This document shows positions 8,239-16,069 of a DNA stretch of 33,367 nt, one piece after another. This DNA comes from Akkermansia muciniphila. Lineage in GTDB: Bacteria > Verrucomicrobiota > Verrucomicrobiia > Limisphaerales > F1-80-MAGS106. A program made the position numbers and the translations under genes. Under the pieces are notes generated by a model. The model worked only from the letters and a program-made list of their open reading frames with translations, was not told the origin of the DNA and ran no database searches. The stretch spans positions 1 to 33,367 of the forward strand of contig CAMBEJ010000051.1 of assembly GCA_945865375.1 (NCBI GenBank), read 5' to 3'. Position 1 is the stretch's first letter. The number at the start of each line of letters is the position of its first letter.

Positions 8239-8558
8239 CAGTTGGCATTCTCAAGCGAACCCACACACCGAAACTTTTGGAAGCGATTCGCGAGGTGCAT
8301 GAGGGCGGCGCGCCCATGTCCGCGCAAATCGCGCGCCAGGTGGTGCAATTCTTTCGTGCCGGCGAACAAACTCTTTCGGTGTTGACGCCCCGCGAGAATC
8401 AGGTGCTTGTCTTGCTGGGCGAGGGCCGATTGTATAAGGAAATTGCCGGTGATCTGGATGTCAGCATCAATACGATCAGGGGTTACATCCGGAGCATTTA
8501 CGAAAAACTGCACGTGAATTCCCGAACCGAGACGACAAGGAAGCTTTTCGGGCGATAA
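8239..8558 (+). pseudogene. 5'-truncated NarL-type response regulator
   Basis: From about 8239 the sequence reads ILKRTHTPKLLEAIREVHEG, the last receiver helix of a NarL/FixJ regulator including its conserved Lys, then a linker and a full LuxR-type helix-turn-helix (LTPRENQVLVLLGEGRLYKE, SINTIRGYIRSIYEKLHV). The receiver domain with its phosphoacceptor Asp is missing. The open frame continues upstream to 8148, but those residues do not resemble a receiver and overlap the start of the divergent His/Cys protein gene. The remaining piece could still be a DNA-binding domain if translated. A deletion remnant is the simpler reading. Confidence 0.8.
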
Positions 8559-8832
8559 CAGGACCCGCGCAGAATGGGACAACCTGGATCTGGCAAACCC
8601 TGCATTCCCAGGCCAAGGCCCTGCGCAGTTCGGACCCACTGCCCGAGGCCTATCCGGCCTGGTTGGCAGCGCAGGCCAATCCTGCCAACTAGGCCAAAAG
8701 CCAGTCCCAACGCCAAAGCCAAAGCCGTCGAGAAGACGCACTACTCGCTCGTCATTTCGTCCCGAATATTTTCGGCCATCAATTCCATGAAATGGTCGCC
8801 ATCCATCTGTTATGGTGTATAAAGGCTCGGTT
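8559..8832 (+). other. Short region with a possible C-terminal gene remnant
   Basis: In the frame starting at 8585 the sequence reads WIWQTLHSQAKALRSS followed by DPLPEAYPAWLAAQ and a stop near 8690. This looks like the C-terminus of a real protein but has no start of its own and no recognised family. The remainder up to the PQQ-like gene shows nothing further. Confidence 0.3.
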
Positions 8833-10200
8833 ATGAAAATCTTCCAATGGATGTGCCCGCTACGGATTGTTATCGGTTTGGCACTGTCAGCGACCCTGAT
8901 CACCGCACTTCAGGGGGACGACTGGCCGCAGTGGCTTGGGCCGCAACGCGATGCCCTTTGGCGTGAGACCGGGATCGTTGAGAAGTTTCCGCCGGGCGGC
9001 TTGAAGTTTCGCTGGCGAGTGCCAATCGGCACGGGCTACACCGGGCCGGCCGTGGCGCGGGGCCGGGTTTACGTCGCGGACCGCCAGCTCGCGAAGGGCG
9101 CGAGCAACCCATCGAACCCCTTTGCTCGCGGCGAAATCCCCGGGTCGGAACGTGTGCTTTGTCTGAACGAATCTGACGGTGCCCTCTTGTGGAAGCACGA
9201 ATACGATTGCGCTTACACCGTGAGTTACTCCTCTGGACCGCGTGTGACGCCGGCCGTTCACGACGGTAAAGTCTATACGCTGGGCGCCGAAGGAAACCTC
9301 GTCTGCCTTGACGCGGAAACTGGGGCACTCATCTGGTCACGCGATTTCAAGAAGGATTTCGGCATCAAAACCCCCCTGTGGGGTTTCGCCGGTCATCCGC
9401 TCGTGGACGGGAAGAAATTGATCTGTCTCGTCGGCGGCCAGGGAAGCGTCGCCGTCGCCTTTGACAAAGACACGGGCAAGGAACTTTGGCGCGCGCTCAG
9501 TGCCAAGGAACCGGGTTACGCGCCTCCCATGATCTATGACTTTTCTGGCAAACGACAGCTCATTCTCTGGCATCCCGAATCTGTCAACTCTCTCGATCCG
9601 AACACGGGCAAAGTCTTCTGGTCGTATCCCACTGAGCCGATCCGCTCGGGCATGACGATCGCCAGCCCGCGAAAAGCCGGTGATTTGCTCTTCTTGACCT
9701 CTTTTTACAACGGCTCGCTCATGCTGCGCGTGGGCCTCGATTCTCCCTCGCTGGTCTGGGAGAGCAAGAAGATCAGCGAGAAAGACACGGACGGCCTGCA
9801 CAGCGTCATGAGCACTCCGTGGATTGAGGGCGGCAGCATCTACGGCCCGTGCAGCTATGGCCAGTTCCGCTGCTTGAAGTCTGACACTGGCGAGCGCCTG
9901 TGGGAGACCTTCGAGCCGACCTCCGCCAAATCCGAGCGTTGGGGGCACACGTTCATCGTCAAGAACGGCAACCGCTGGTTCCTCTTCAGCGAACAGGGCG
10001 ACTTGATTATCGCGAAGCTCAGCGCAGAAAAGTACCAGGAAATCAGCCGGGCGCACCTGCTAGATCCTATCAACCGTGACGCAGGTCGACCGGTGGTCTG
10101 GTCCCATCCCGCGTTCGCGAACCGTTCGGTCTATGCTCGAAACGACCAGGAGATCGTCTGCGTGTCGCTGGCAGCGACAGATCCGCCGGGCCGTGAGTAA
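8833..10200 (+). CDS. Secreted PQQ-like beta-propeller repeat protein
   Basis: The start at 8833 (MKIFQWMCPLRIVIGL...) gives a signal peptide with cleavage near ITALQG. An upstream in-frame start would add seven residues. The roughly 455-residue protein opens with DWPQWLGPQRDALW, the usual beginning of the PQQ-like WD-type propeller proteins of Verrucomicrobiota and Planctomycetota, and has recurring blade motifs such as GKVYTLGAEGNLVCLDAETG with LIWSRDF, DKDTGKELWR and DPNTGKVFWSYP. These proteins are exported and likely serve in substrate binding or as scaffolds. PQQ-dependent catalysis cannot be assumed, since the dehydrogenase active-site residues are not evident. It is intact and stands alone between two remnants. 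Confidence 0.88.
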   Translation: MKIFQWMCPLRIVIGLALSATLITALQGDDWPQWLGPQRDALWRETGIVEKFPPGGLKFRWRVPIGTGYTGPAVARGRVYVADRQLAKGASNPSNPFARGEIPGSERVLCLNESDGALLWKHEYDCAYTVSYSSGPRVTPAVHDGKVYTLGAEGNLVCLDAETGALIWSRDFKKDFGIKTPLWGFAGHPLVDGKKLICLVGGQGSVAVAFDKDTGKELWRALSAKEPGYAPPMIYDFSGKRQLILWHPESVNSLDPNTGKVFWSYPTEPIRSGMTIASPRKAGDLLFLTSFYNGSLMLRVGLDSPSLVWESKKISEKDTDGLHSVMSTPWIEGGSIYGPCSYGQFRCLKSDTGERLWETFEPTSAKSERWGHTFIVKNGNRWFLFSEQGDLIIAKLSAEKYQEISRAHLLDPINRDAGRPVVWSHPAFANRSVYARNDQEIVCVSLAATDPPGRE

Positions 10201-10325
10201 ACACCCCACGGCAACAGTCGGCAGTCGGCACGCCAAGCACGATGTGCCTCCTTGGCTGACTTCGGAAGTTGTCCATTGCGCCGGTGCTGCTTCTTCCTAT
10301 GCGAACGCCGTGATCGACAAGTCGG

Positions 10326-10709
10326 GTGTCCAATGGCGGCGGGCGGCTTTTCCTGATGGCCCACAGCTTGCAATTGAATGGCGGCATCTACGCCAATGGT
10401 AATAGCGCCTGCGACGGCGGTGCTAGCGGCAGCAGCAACGCCCTGCAGGAATACCTCGCGGGCACGGACCCCAACAACGCCACCGATGTGTTGAAACTGA
10501 AACCCGCCGTGGTGACGGGCAACACCCTCAAATTTGAATTCGCCACGAAACCGGGGAAAAACTATCGCATCGAAGCGCGGGCGGATCTATTTGGCGGCGC
10601 TTGGCAGCCTTCCAGCACCGGCGTGATTGCCAACGGTGGCATGACCGAATTCTCCCTACTCCCTGAGGCCAGTCCCAAAATGTTCTTCCGCATCGTGGTC
10701 ATACCTTGA
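10326..10709 (+). pseudogene. C-terminal scrap of a large cell-surface protein
   Basis: Two pieces are joined in one frame. First is a Gly-rich segment (GGGRLFLMAHSLQLNGG, then IYANGNSACDGGASG) typical of long repetitive surface or autotransporter-like proteins. Then comes SNALQEYLAGTDPN, followed by a beta-rich domain (TLKFEFATKPGKNYRIEA, FFRIVVIP) common at the C-terminus of verrucomicrobial exported proteins after calcium-binding repeats. The linker that should precede EYLAGTDPN (DxDGDGxxN-type repeats) is missing, so the join looks like an internal deletion. There is no signal peptide, and the only start is a GTG inside the Gly-rich part. Confidence 0.65.
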
Positions 10710-11233
10710 GTCGGCGTCGCCTCACACCACCGAAAAAGCGGTTGAATTCGATTTCCCCATGATCCCTTCTCAGTCGCATCGTGTGACTCCAAATCTCAGA
10801 CCTCAGGAAAACCGGTTGAAATCGTGATCTGGGCGCGCCACCTCAATGCCTCCATTTTTCCTAATCATCATCGTAATCTGACTCGTAATCCTCGGGTGTT
10901 GCCCTTGAAACAGAGGGGTGGATTACGATTACGATTACGATTACGATTAAGACTAGGAGCGGGGAATTGGAGTGGCTCGAGCCTCAGGCTACACACGGTC
11001 GTTTTACTGAGTTCCGAGGGTAAGGCGGTGGTGCAGTGGACAACCGCGGGGGTGTAAGACACTTCCAGGGTTCGCGTGGCTCCATCGGTCACACCCACGG
11101 TCACCGACAAGGCCTGGGCAAAACTCTGGACCTACTTGAACTCGACCTCGAACACCCGATCCGGTTCGCCAAAAACGCATCGCGCACAGGCCGATTGCAA
11201 TTTCACGCTGCCGAGTGTTCAATCGCTGAATCC
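10710..11233. other. Gene-free region with hexamer repeats upstream of the FAD gene
   Basis: No gene can be supported in these 524 bases. It contains the GATTAC tandem at 10921-10950 and inverted CGTAATC copies upstream. The open frame leading into the FAD gene from 11036 has no protein-like features before the signal peptide at 11234. A minus-strand stretch reading QALSVTVGVTDGATRTLEVS at about 11060-11120 looks protein-like but has no start and may be a remnant. Confidence 0.5.
10872..10950. repeat. GATTAC hexamer tandem with inverted copies
   Basis: Four perfect GATTAC units plus one GATTAA fill 10921-10950. The complementary heptamer CGTAATC occurs at 10872-10878 and 10884-10890, about 30 bases upstream, so the region can fold into a stem. 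It is non-coding. Confidence 0.85.
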
Positions 11234-12937
11234 ATGAAGGCTCACAAAAATGCCCGCACGATGCTGACGAGCGTTTGTTTCACCCTGGCCTTGGCCGCCG
11301 TCCCGTTGCGCGCCGAGTTCATTGAAACCGACATCTGCGTCTTTGGCGGCTCCTCCGCCGGGATCGTCGCCGCCGTTCAGGCGAAGAATCTCCGCAAGAG
11401 TGTGGTGCTCGTGGAACCGGGCAAGTATCTCGGCGGATTGACGACCGGCGGACTTGGTGCGACGGACATCGGGAACAAGGCGGCCATCGGCGGGTTGTCG
11501 CGTGAGTTTTATCACCGTATTGCCAAGCATTACGCGAAGGACGCATCGTGGAACATTGACCGCCGCGCCGATTACTTCAGCAGACGCCTCAGCAGCCAGG
11601 CTTCCGCCTCCAACCTCGACGCCACGGACGCCACGATGTGGACATTCGAACCGAAAGTCGCACGCGCGGTGTATGAGGATTGGCTCAAGGAGGCCAGCGT
11701 GCGCGTGCTGCGCCAGCAACGCTTGAGGTCGGTGAAGATGGACGGCGCGCGCATCGCGGAAATCGCGATGGAGAACGGCAACGTGTTCCGCGCGAAGATG
11801 TTCATCGACTGCACGTACGAAGGCGATTTGATGGCGAAAGCGGGCGTGTCGTATCACGTCGGGCGTGAGTCGAACGCGACGTATGGGGAGACGTTGAACG
11901 GGATTTGCCGCGAGACACCCAAGCACCAGTTCACGGTGTCGGTCGATCCGTATGTGAAGCCTGGCGACGCCAGCAGCGGGCTGCTGCCGTTTATTCAGTC
12001 GGGCGGTGGCGGCACGCCCGGCGATGGCGACAAGCGCGTGCAGGCTTATAACTACCGGCTTTGTTTTACGACGAACGCGGAGAACCGCGCGCCGGTCGCG
12101 CCACCACCGAATTACGATCCGCGGAAGTTTGAACTGCTTGGGCGTTATCTCGACGCGCTCGTGGTCAGCGGGAAAAGCCCGAAGCTGTGGCAATTCTGGA
12201 ATCCCATCTGGATGCCGAACCAGAAGACCGACATCAACAACAACGGGGGTTTCTCGACGGACTTCATTGGCGCGAACTATGATTACACCGAAGCGGATTA
12301 CGCCACGCGCGACCGGATCGCGCGCGAACATGAGGAATACATCCGCGGCTTCATCACCTATCTCGCGACCAGTCCGCGCGTGCCGGAGACGATGCGTCGC
12401 GAGATGCGGCAATGGGGGCCGTGCAAAGACGAGTTTCCCGAGACTGGCGGCTGGCCGAACCAACTCTATGTGCGGGAAGCACGCCGGCTCATTTCCGATT
12501 ACGTGATGACCGAGAAAAATTGCCGCGCGCAGGAAACCATCACCGACTCCGTGGGCCTCGCCGCCTACAACATGGATTCACACAACTGCCAGCGCATCGT
12601 GAAGAATGGCAGCGCCGAGAACGAAGGCGACGTTCAGGTGCCGCCCATGAAGCCGTATCCGATTTCTTACCGCTCGCTCGTCCCGAGGCAACGCGAGTGC
12701 GAAAACCTGTTCGTGCCCGTGTGCATGGCGTCGTCGCACATCGCCTACGGTTCGATCCGCATGGAACCGGTGTTCATGATACTCGCCGAGTCCTGCACCA
12801 CGGCGGCCGTCATTGCCATCGACGAAAGGATTCCGGTGCAGAAAGTGAACTACGCGAAACTCCGCGCCCGTCTGCTCGCTGATAAGCAAGTTCTCGACTG
12901 GACGAACGCAGCGCCCGCGCGAGCAACACTCCCGTGA
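11234..12937 (+). CDS. Secreted FAD-dependent oxidoreductase (FAD_oxidored type), C-terminus altered
   Basis: The start at 11234 (MKAHKNARTM...) gives a signal peptide ending near VPLRA. The mature protein begins with the dinucleotide-binding motif DICVFGGSSAGIVAAVQAKN, then VVLVEPGKYLGGLTTGGLGA and ADYF, and later MFIDCTYEGDLMAKAGVSYH, QLYVREARRLISDYVM, NMDSHNCQR and a C-terminal region (RQRECENLFVPVCMASSHIA, RMEPVFMILAESC) typical of PF12831-type enzymes. These act outside the cytoplasm on unknown, possibly carbohydrate, substrates. The FAD domain looks complete over about 550 residues. The frame ends at LDWTNAAPARATLP, while the golvesin-like tail usual in such proteins follows at once in another frame, so the native C-terminus is lost. 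An upstream frame to 11036 is ignored because it lacks a signal peptide. Confidence 0.88.
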   Translation: MKAHKNARTMLTSVCFTLALAAVPLRAEFIETDICVFGGSSAGIVAAVQAKNLRKSVVLVEPGKYLGGLTTGGLGATDIGNKAAIGGLSREFYHRIAKHYAKDASWNIDRRADYFSRRLSSQASASNLDATDATMWTFEPKVARAVYEDWLKEASVRVLRQQRLRSVKMDGARIAEIAMENGNVFRAKMFIDCTYEGDLMAKAGVSYHVGRESNATYGETLNGICRETPKHQFTVSVDPYVKPGDASSGLLPFIQSGGGGTPGDGDKRVQAYNYRLCFTTNAENRAPVAPPPNYDPRKFELLGRYLDALVVSGKSPKLWQFWNPIWMPNQKTDINNNGGFSTDFIGANYDYTEADYATRDRIAREHEEYIRGFITYLATSPRVPETMRREMRQWGPCKDEFPETGGWPNQLYVREARRLISDYVMTEKNCRAQETITDSVGLAAYNMDSHNCQRIVKNGSAENEGDVQVPPMKPYPISYRSLVPRQRECENLFVPVCMASSHIAYGSIRMEPVFMILAESCTTAAVIAIDERIPVQKVNYAKLRARLLADKQVLDWTNAAPARATLP

Positions 12938-13101
12938 CGGTGAAGGTGTTGGGCGAATCGCGCGTCGTGAAATTGAACCAGCGCACCGGCAACCGCCTGA
13001 AATCACTCGGCAAGTATCAACTTCCCGCCGGCCGTGAATGCAGCGTGACTGTGGCCAATGCGGGCACCGATGGTTTCGTGGTGGTGGATGGCTTGTCTGT
13101 C
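12922..13101 (+). pseudogene. Out-of-frame golvesin-like C-terminal domain of the FAD gene
   Basis: The frame reads SNTPVTVKVLGESRVVKLNQ, then SLGKYQLPAG, VTVANAGTDGFVVVDGLSV. This is the second half of the golvesin C-terminal-like beta domain often fused to secreted FAD oxidoreductases. It starts within 20 bases of the end of the FAD domain but in a shifted frame, and its first half (about 80-100 residues) is missing. An internal deletion in one ancestral gene explains both observations. Confidence 0.75.
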
Positions 13102-13104
13102 CCT

Positions 13105-13478
13105 TGGTGCTCTTGCGCATCCGGCAACTGCGGGCGGTATTCGTCGTCTTCGAGGCAGAACCATTCCAGACGCGCTTCAGCCACAACCCAGACCAGGTAT
13201 TCGCGCACGCCGTTGCGAACGTAGGCACGCCGTTTGTCCCGCAGGGCGATCGAAGCGGAACTGGCTGCCACTTCGATAATCAATTCCGGCGGGCCGACGA
13301 TGTAGCCGTCTTCGTTCACGCGGCTGAGTCCGCCGTGTTCGGGCAGGCGGCGCAAGATGGAGTCGGGCTGCACCGTGGTCTCGGCGTCGAGGACGACGGT
13401 GGCGCTAGGGAGTGCTCCGGTTTCGGGGTGCCGACTGGCATAGGTGCCGAGCCATGTTTGAATCAGACCATCCGGTTC
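13105..13478 (-). pseudogene. Uma2-family (DUF820) nuclease fragment
   Basis: The minus-strand frame carries LIQTWLGTYASRHPETG, QPDSILRRLPEHGGLSR, the core PPELIIEVAASSASIALRDK, and RRAYVRNGVREYLVWVV, matching the PD-(D/E)xK-like fold of Uma2 proteins (the E of PELIIEVA and the K of RDKRRAY belong to the catalytic region). About 60 N-terminal residues are missing where the fragment meets the 30-bp-period repeat at 13478. The C-terminus stops resembling the family after LPDAQ, where it meets the golvesin remnant. It is truncated at both ends. Uma2 genes are abundant and mobile in these bacteria and their biological role is unclear. Confidence 0.75.
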
Positions 13479-13547
13479 GGCATAACGGTGTGGGGACTGC
13501 CCGCGTGCGGCATAACGGTGTGGGGACAGACATAGTTGCCCGCGTGT
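13478..13547. repeat. Short direct repeats with 30-bp period
   Basis: The 20-mer CGGCATAACGGTGTGGGGAC occurs at 13478-13497 and again, identical, at 13508-13527. The decamer TGCCCGCGTG follows the first copy and reappears just after the second (near 13538-13547). The array marks the 5' break of the Uma2 fragment. Confidence 0.85.
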
Positions 13548-13621
13548 TCATCAATTGAAATGCTGGGGTTCAAGAATCGCGAATTGACCCAGGCCTCGAA
13601 GTCTGGCAATGTTTGCGATGG

Positions 13622-13843
13622 ATGAATCAAACGAGTTCCAAAGAGCGTTGCTGGCGCAAATCCCGCATCGCCGCCCGCTTGCTTTACCGCAAGATGGCCG
13701 GACCCCTTCGTCCACGCGACCAAGCTTTGGCGAGGCGGTTGAGCAAGGATCCAGAAGTCGAAAATCGACTCATTCAGCAGGCCCTTTACTGTCTCGGTGG
13801 TTCCCGCAAGCATGACCTCGACCGAAAACTGGTGGCGCGGTGA
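13622..13843 (+). CDS. Small basic protein overlapping the nucleotidyltransferase gene
   Basis: A 73-codon frame beginning with ATG at 13622 encodes a basic, probably helical protein (SKERCWRKSRIAARLLYRK, DQALARRLSKDPEVENR). It favours G or C at third positions, as the neighbouring real genes do. Its stop lies 32 bases inside the nucleotidyltransferase gene, implying coupled translation. The family is not recognised. By position and size it could be the partner (antitoxin or regulator) of the downstream protein. A longer minus-strand frame covers the same DNA, so the strand call is not certain. Confidence 0.4.
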   Translation: MNQTSSKERCWRKSRIAARLLYRKMAGPLRPRDQALARRLSKDPEVENRLIQQALYCLGGSRKHDLDRKLVAR

Positions 13844-14486
13844 AATAGACTGGGAGGCGCCGGCTGGCCAGTTTCTGAGGAAATTTATCGCGCTGGTACC
13901 GCCGGATCGCCGGTTGAGATTGACGCTCTACGGTTCCGCGCCGCTCCAACTGACGCTGGACCGCACCTTGTTGAGCGGTGACGTGGATCTCTTTTCCAAT
14001 GACGACGAGGACCTCCGTGAGATTGTTCGCGCGCACAAAATGGACAAGGATCACGGCGGGGCTCTTTATTTGGAAGCGGGCTTCGAGTTGAGCTTCCGCA
14101 CCAGCCCTCGCTGGCGTGACCGCGCGAAGACATTCGAACTCGGAAACGTCAGCCTCACTCTGCCGCATCCTCTGGACATTTTGATCGGCAAGCTCGACCG
14201 CCTTGCGCCCAAGGACCTCGAAGCTTTCCGGCGCGTCATCGCCGCAACGGGGCATCCGACTGCGGAGGAAATGAAGCGCGAATTGCAAAATGCGGTCGAC
14301 TTGTTTCGTCCCGGATTTGATGAGGAATCACCCAATCGTTACCTGGAGAACACACAGCAACTCTGGCGGGACATTTTCAAAGCCGAAATTGAAGTTCGCG
14401 GGGAAATCATCGCCCCCGCGATGGCACGCCGCAAACAAGGCTACGGCGAACCTCCGCCCGATTACAAAACCATCCTGAGCTCCTGA
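13812..14486 (+). CDS. DUF6036-type nucleotidyltransferase-like protein
   Basis: The 224-residue protein (start taken at MTSTENWW) has a nucleotidyltransferase-fold signature: GSAPLQLTLDRTLLSGDVDL, i.e. the Gly-Ser of the first helix followed by a D-x-D pair, and later LTLPHPLDILIGKLDRLAPK with DLEAFRR, characteristic of DUF6036/AbiEii-like proteins. Members of this superfamily are often toxin-antitoxin or phage-defence components that transfer nucleotides to RNA or protein. The gene overlaps the small basic ORF by 32 bases. The C-terminal 60 residues are helical and charged and end IAPAMARRKQGYGE. No HEPN or AbiEi partner is seen. The fold is fairly sure; the function is inferred. Confidence 0.7.
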   Translation: MTSTENWWRGEIDWEAPAGQFLRKFIALVPPDRRLRLTLYGSAPLQLTLDRTLLSGDVDLFSNDDEDLREIVRAHKMDKDHGGALYLEAGFELSFRTSPRWRDRAKTFELGNVSLTLPHPLDILIGKLDRLAPKDLEAFRRVIAATGHPTAEEMKRELQNAVDLFRPGFDEESPNRYLENTQQLWRDIFKAEIEVRGEIIAPAMARRKQGYGEPPPDYKTILSS

Positions 14487-14553
14487 TTTTCCGCAACGTC
14501 CCTGAAATGCCTTCCAACCCATTTTGTGGGGCACAGTCGGGTATGGACAATTT

Positions 14554-15687
14554 TTAAGAGGCGCACGCTTCGTTCGCAACCACCACCGCTGGCGTCGGCC
14601 CGCGGATGGCCCATCGCAGCTTGGCGCTGGAAGCACGCGGGTTGCTTCGGATCTCCGCCGCAGACGGACGGAGAATGTCATTGGAAATCGTGGAGTAAAC
14701 CCCTTTTGTCAGCCCCTGTTTGAAGGCGGATTTCACGCGTCGATCCTCGCCTGAATGGAAGGTGAGAATGGCCAGGCGACCGCCTGGTTTCAAACAGGCA
14801 GGGACGACTCGCAAGAATGTTTCGAGAGCAGAAAACTCGTCATTGACCGCGATGCGAACCGCTTGGAAAACTCTTCGTATGGCGGGTTCCACAGCGGGAT
14901 CCTTTGGTTTTGGAGTGTGCCCATTGGAACATGGAAGGGCACGGCATACCAGATCCGTGAGCTCGGTCGTGGTTTGCGGCGCTCTGATCTTTCGGGCTTC
15001 GCAAAGAGTTCGCGCCACAGCCTCGGCACCAGGGACATCCCCGAATTCACGCAAGGCCCGGGCCAGTTTGTCCTCCTTGATAGTCGCGAGCCACTGTGCT
15101 GCGGAGGGTCCCTTTCCCGGGTTCATCCTCATGTCGAGCGGGCCATGGCTTTTGAATGTGAAACCTCGATCGGGATCGTCCAGTTGCATGGAGGAACAGC
15201 CCAGGTCCGCCAGGATGAAATCAACACCCTCCGCCCACCGTGTCGCGATCAAACGATCGATGCCGGCGTAGTTTGTCTGCACCACCTCGAGCATCGCGGG
15301 ACCAAAGTCCAGAGCCCTCAGACGCGCTTCGGTGCGGGGAAGCTGGAGGATATCGGTGTCCAAACCCAACAAAAAGCCGCCTGGTTTCAAACGTTCAAGG
15401 ATTTGCAAGGCGTGTCCGCCGTAGCCCAGGGTCGCGTCGACGCCTCTGGATCCTGGTTGTGGGTCCAAGATCTTCAGGATTTCTTCCACACAGATAGGGC
15501 GATGCATCCCGGCGGGCGTCTTGCCTGCACCCTCGACTTTCTGGATCGTCCCGGGGTAACGATCTGGGCTCAGTTCCTTGTATTTCTCATGGAATTTTCG
15601 CGGGTTTTTCCCGGAGTACCGAGGGCGGCGAGCGGGGCGCCGATTGTTGCCGGGAGTGGCTGGCACCGATTGAAGGGGGGGAGTCAC
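14554..15687 (-). CDS. rsmH: 16S rRNA (cytosine(1402)-N(4))-methyltransferase RsmH
   Basis: RsmH uses S-adenosylmethionine to methylate N4 of C1402 in the ribosomal decoding centre. Family motifs are clear: HRPICVEEIL, VDATLGYGGHALQIL (SAM binding), FILADLGCSSMQLDDPDRGF with FKSHGPLDMRMN, RRVFQAVRIAVNDE, and RLAILTFHSGEDR. The start is uncertain. The frame is open far upstream, but a basic extension with RRPRYSGKNPRKFHEKYKEL precedes the core and resembles the N-terminus of other verrucomicrobial RsmH proteins, so the GTG at 15687 is chosen (377 residues). A shorter start at 15507 would give a conventional N-terminus. Unusually, no mraZ, ftsL or ftsI lies beside it. Confidence 0.93.
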   Translation of the reverse strand: MTPPLQSVPATPGNNRRPARRPRYSGKNPRKFHEKYKELSPDRYPGTIQKVEGAGKTPAGMHRPICVEEILKILDPQPGSRGVDATLGYGGHALQILERLKPGGFLLGLDTDILQLPRTEARLRALDFGPAMLEVVQTNYAGIDRLIATRWAEGVDFILADLGCSSMQLDDPDRGFTFKSHGPLDMRMNPGKGPSAAQWLATIKEDKLARALREFGDVPGAEAVARTLCEARKIRAPQTTTELTDLVCRALPCSNGHTPKPKDPAVEPAIRRVFQAVRIAVNDEFSALETFLRVVPACLKPGGRLAILTFHSGEDRRVKSAFKQGLTKGVYSTISNDILRPSAAEIRSNPRASSAKLRWAIRGPTPAVVVANEACAS

Positions 15688-16069
15688 TGGGAACACGTAG
15701 GTTGAACGGTCATGGGAAATACTGCCACAAGGCAGCTTTGAAACAAAGAAAAAGCGTTCCCCAGTTCCATAGTCTCGCGGTCGGGGACGCCCCATCGCGC
15801 CATCGCTCCAACAGTCCCATCTCGCCTCAGGCTCATGCGAAATGCGGCCAACCCTCCTGGTTGCCCGGTCGAAAGATCCGGCAAAGCGACGCTTGGCGTT
15901 GGGGAGGCGCTGTGGCATGGTCTCAGCCGCGAGGGGCGTGCTTGGACGTTCCGCCGCGCTTTTATGAGACGAGAATCCATTAACCAATCCGTTTGAGTGG
16001 CGCGGGTGTTTCCAGCGACCCCGAGCAGGGTGACGGACGTCCGATCCGTGAGGGTTTGACACGAGCGCT
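15688..16069. other. Divergent intergenic region between rsmH and recF
   Basis: These 382 bases separate two divergent housekeeping genes and must hold both promoters unless rsmH starts further upstream. The rsmH frame stays open through the region but shows no family resemblance there. No confident promoter hexamers, operator or RNA gene were recognised. Confidence 0.5.

Noticed and set aside
8238-8903. A 221-codon minus-strand frame opposite the truncated NarL gene.
   Set aside because: The plus strand carries a clear helix-turn-helix domain, and the minus product has no recognisable domain.
11219-12463. A 414-codon minus-strand frame opposite the FAD gene.
   Set aside because: It is Arg/His/Ala-rich without motifs and lies wholly opposite a gene with clear homology; a high-GC shadow.
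13463-13813. A 116-codon minus-strand frame reaching into the 30-bp-period repeat.
   Set aside because: No family, no start signal, and its C-terminus is only the translated repeat (PHTVMP twice). The opposite-strand small ORF has better context.
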